A stretch of 32,467 nt of DNA from TMED27 sp037969235 (GTDB lineage Bacteria > Pseudomonadota > Alphaproteobacteria > Micavibrionales > Micavibrionaceae), in NCBI GenBank assembly GCA_037969235.1, contig JBBKXA010000146.1, forward strand, positions 1 through 32,467, written 5' to 3'. Both the position numbers and the translations under genes were made by a program. Under the pieces are notes generated by a model. That model saw only the letters and a list, made by a program, of their open reading frames with translations, ran no database searches and was not told where the DNA came from. Below, piece by piece: positions 31,641 to 32,467 of the stretch (its first letter is position 1; every line of letters starts with the position of its first letter).

Positions 31641-32467
31641 ATGACAGATACTTTAGAACAATTTGCGAAAATAATGCCCGATTTAAAAGGCATCACATCC
31701 GACAGTCGCGCCGTTAAACAAGGTTATTTATTCGCCGCCCTCCCAGGCACAAAAGCCGATGGCCGCGATTATATCCAAACTGCGATTAATCATGGCGCGC
31801 GGGCGATATTGGCACCTCAGGGCACAATGCTGCCCAACAATTCAAAAAACATCGTGCTGTTGACACATGAGAACCCAAGACTGGCGTTGGCAAAAATTGC
31901 TGCCACATTTTATAAGCGGCAACCCGAAACCATGGTCGCCGTCACAGGCACCAATGGCAAAACATCAACCGTGACATTCGTTGAACAATTGTGGCAAGCC
32001 CAAGGCTACAAAGCCACAAGTATGGGCACACTCAAAGGCCACATGACCACACCCGATGCCGTAGCACTTCATGCTAACCTCGCAGATTTCGCCGCCGCTG
32101 GCGTCACGCATCTCGCGCTCGAAGCCTCATCGCACGGCCTTGATCAATTCCGCCTTGATGGCGCCCATTTCAAAGCAGGCGCATTCACAAATCTCAGCCG
32201 CGATCATCTGGATTATCATAAAAATATGGATGAATATTTCACCGCCAAAGCCCGCCTTTTCTCGCAGCTTCTACCCGAAGGTGCAACTGCGGTAATCAAT
32301 GCTGACACCGAAGAATTTTCAAAACTTAGCGCAATGTGTGAACGACGCAATATTCGAATATTATCCTACGGGCGCAACGCCAAAGACTTAAAAATCCTCA
32401 AAACCACACCCACCGCCCACGGCCAAAAAGTTGAGCTTGGCGTAATGGGCACACACAAAGATATCAC
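31641..32467 (+). CDS. murE: UDP-N-acetylmuramoyl-tripeptide synthetase, N-terminal part (runs off the window)
   Basis: The frame from the ATG at 31641 is open to the end of the window (275 codons plus two bases). MurE adds the third residue of the peptidoglycan stem peptide. The N-terminal UDP-binding domain has ITSDSRAVKQGYLFAALPG (near 18-36). The central domain has the ATP-binding VTGTNGKTSTV (near 100), a TTPDA segment, ALEASSHGLDQFRLDG and FTNLSRDHLDYHKNMDEYF. The 'AKARLF' segment with the Lys usually carbamylated follows. The residue-specificity loop is beyond the end, so Lys versus meso-DAP cannot be read; DAP is expected. AAGGGTA precedes the start, 6 bases after ftsI. Confidence 0.95.
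   Translation, partial: MTDTLEQFAKIMPDLKGITSDSRAVKQGYLFAALPGTKADGRDYIQTAINHGARAILAPQGTMLPNNSKNIVLLTHENPRLALAKIAATFYKRQPETMVAVTGTNGKTSTVTFVEQLWQAQGYKATSMGTLKGHMTTPDAVALHANLADFAAAGVTHLALEASSHGLDQFRLDGAHFKAGAFTNLSRDHLDYHKNMDEYFTAKARLFSQLLPEGATAVINADTEEFSKLSAMCERRNIRILSYGRNAKDLKILKTTPTAHGQKVELGVMGTHKDI

Overview
The window looks like chromosomal DNA of an alphaproteobacterium of moderate GC content. I cannot name the genus. The lineage is suggested by an ATP12-type F1-ATPase chaperone, a DUF3035 (BamF-like) lipoprotein next to lspA and paired M16 peptidases, a MutL that carries the endonuclease motif, and an amidase - RNase P RNA - rsmH - ftsL - ftsI - murE arrangement. The content is mostly housekeeping, with a few accessory genes and one unusual essential gene. 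There are no tRNAs, insertion sequences, prophage genes or CRISPR arrays that I can see.

Layout. 1-1109 (minus): nadA followed by the start of nadC, for NAD synthesis. 1199-2506 (plus): rarA. 2538-3413 (minus): a DMT/EamA permease. 3465-7432 (plus): crcB, an RluC-type pseudouridine synthase, an AsmA-like protein and an ATP12 chaperone, closely packed. 7440-16784 (minus): lspA, a BamF-like lipoprotein, two M16 peptidases (one catalytic, one degenerate), pgi, a pentapeptide-repeat protein, mutL and a small membrane protein. Several of these overlap by 4-11 bases. 16828-18893 (minus): a bufferin-type operon (DUF2282 precursor peptide, DUF692/MNIO enzyme, DUF2063 partner) behind an ECF-sigma-like promoter. 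19103-20302 (plus): an AT-rich putative zinc metallopeptidase. 20347-22187 (plus): ribF and an AEC transporter. 22181-22597 (minus): a small secreted protein. 22729-25875 (plus): ileS. 25969-26436 (plus): a second small secreted protein with a near-consensus promoter. 26438-27079 (minus): an exported MsrA. 27146-27874 (plus): an AmpD-like amidase. 27908-28282 (minus): rnpB. 28517-32467 (plus): rsmH, ftsL, ftsI and the start of murE, which form the head of the division/cell-wall (dcw) cluster, without mraZ.

How the genes work together. LspA would process the neighbouring BamF-like lipoprotein. The M16 pair probably forms one periplasmic protease complex. The buf operon makes and modifies a Cys-rich secreted peptide likely to bind metal. 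The dcw genes and the amidase serve septal peptidoglycan synthesis and recycling.

The points most worth a second look are: (1) ileS, which carries an in-frame palindrome-bearing insert in its editing domain, a second insert of about 66 residues between catalytic-core motifs, and sharp AT-rich patches; (2) the bufferin peptide with an extra Ala/Asp/Glu/His tail and a GTAACG-N16-CGAA promoter; (3) the orphan HELMH protein at 19103-20302; (4) an unusual phosphate-binding loop in Pgi; (5) a dcw cluster without mraZ that starts at a TTG codon inside a palindrome.
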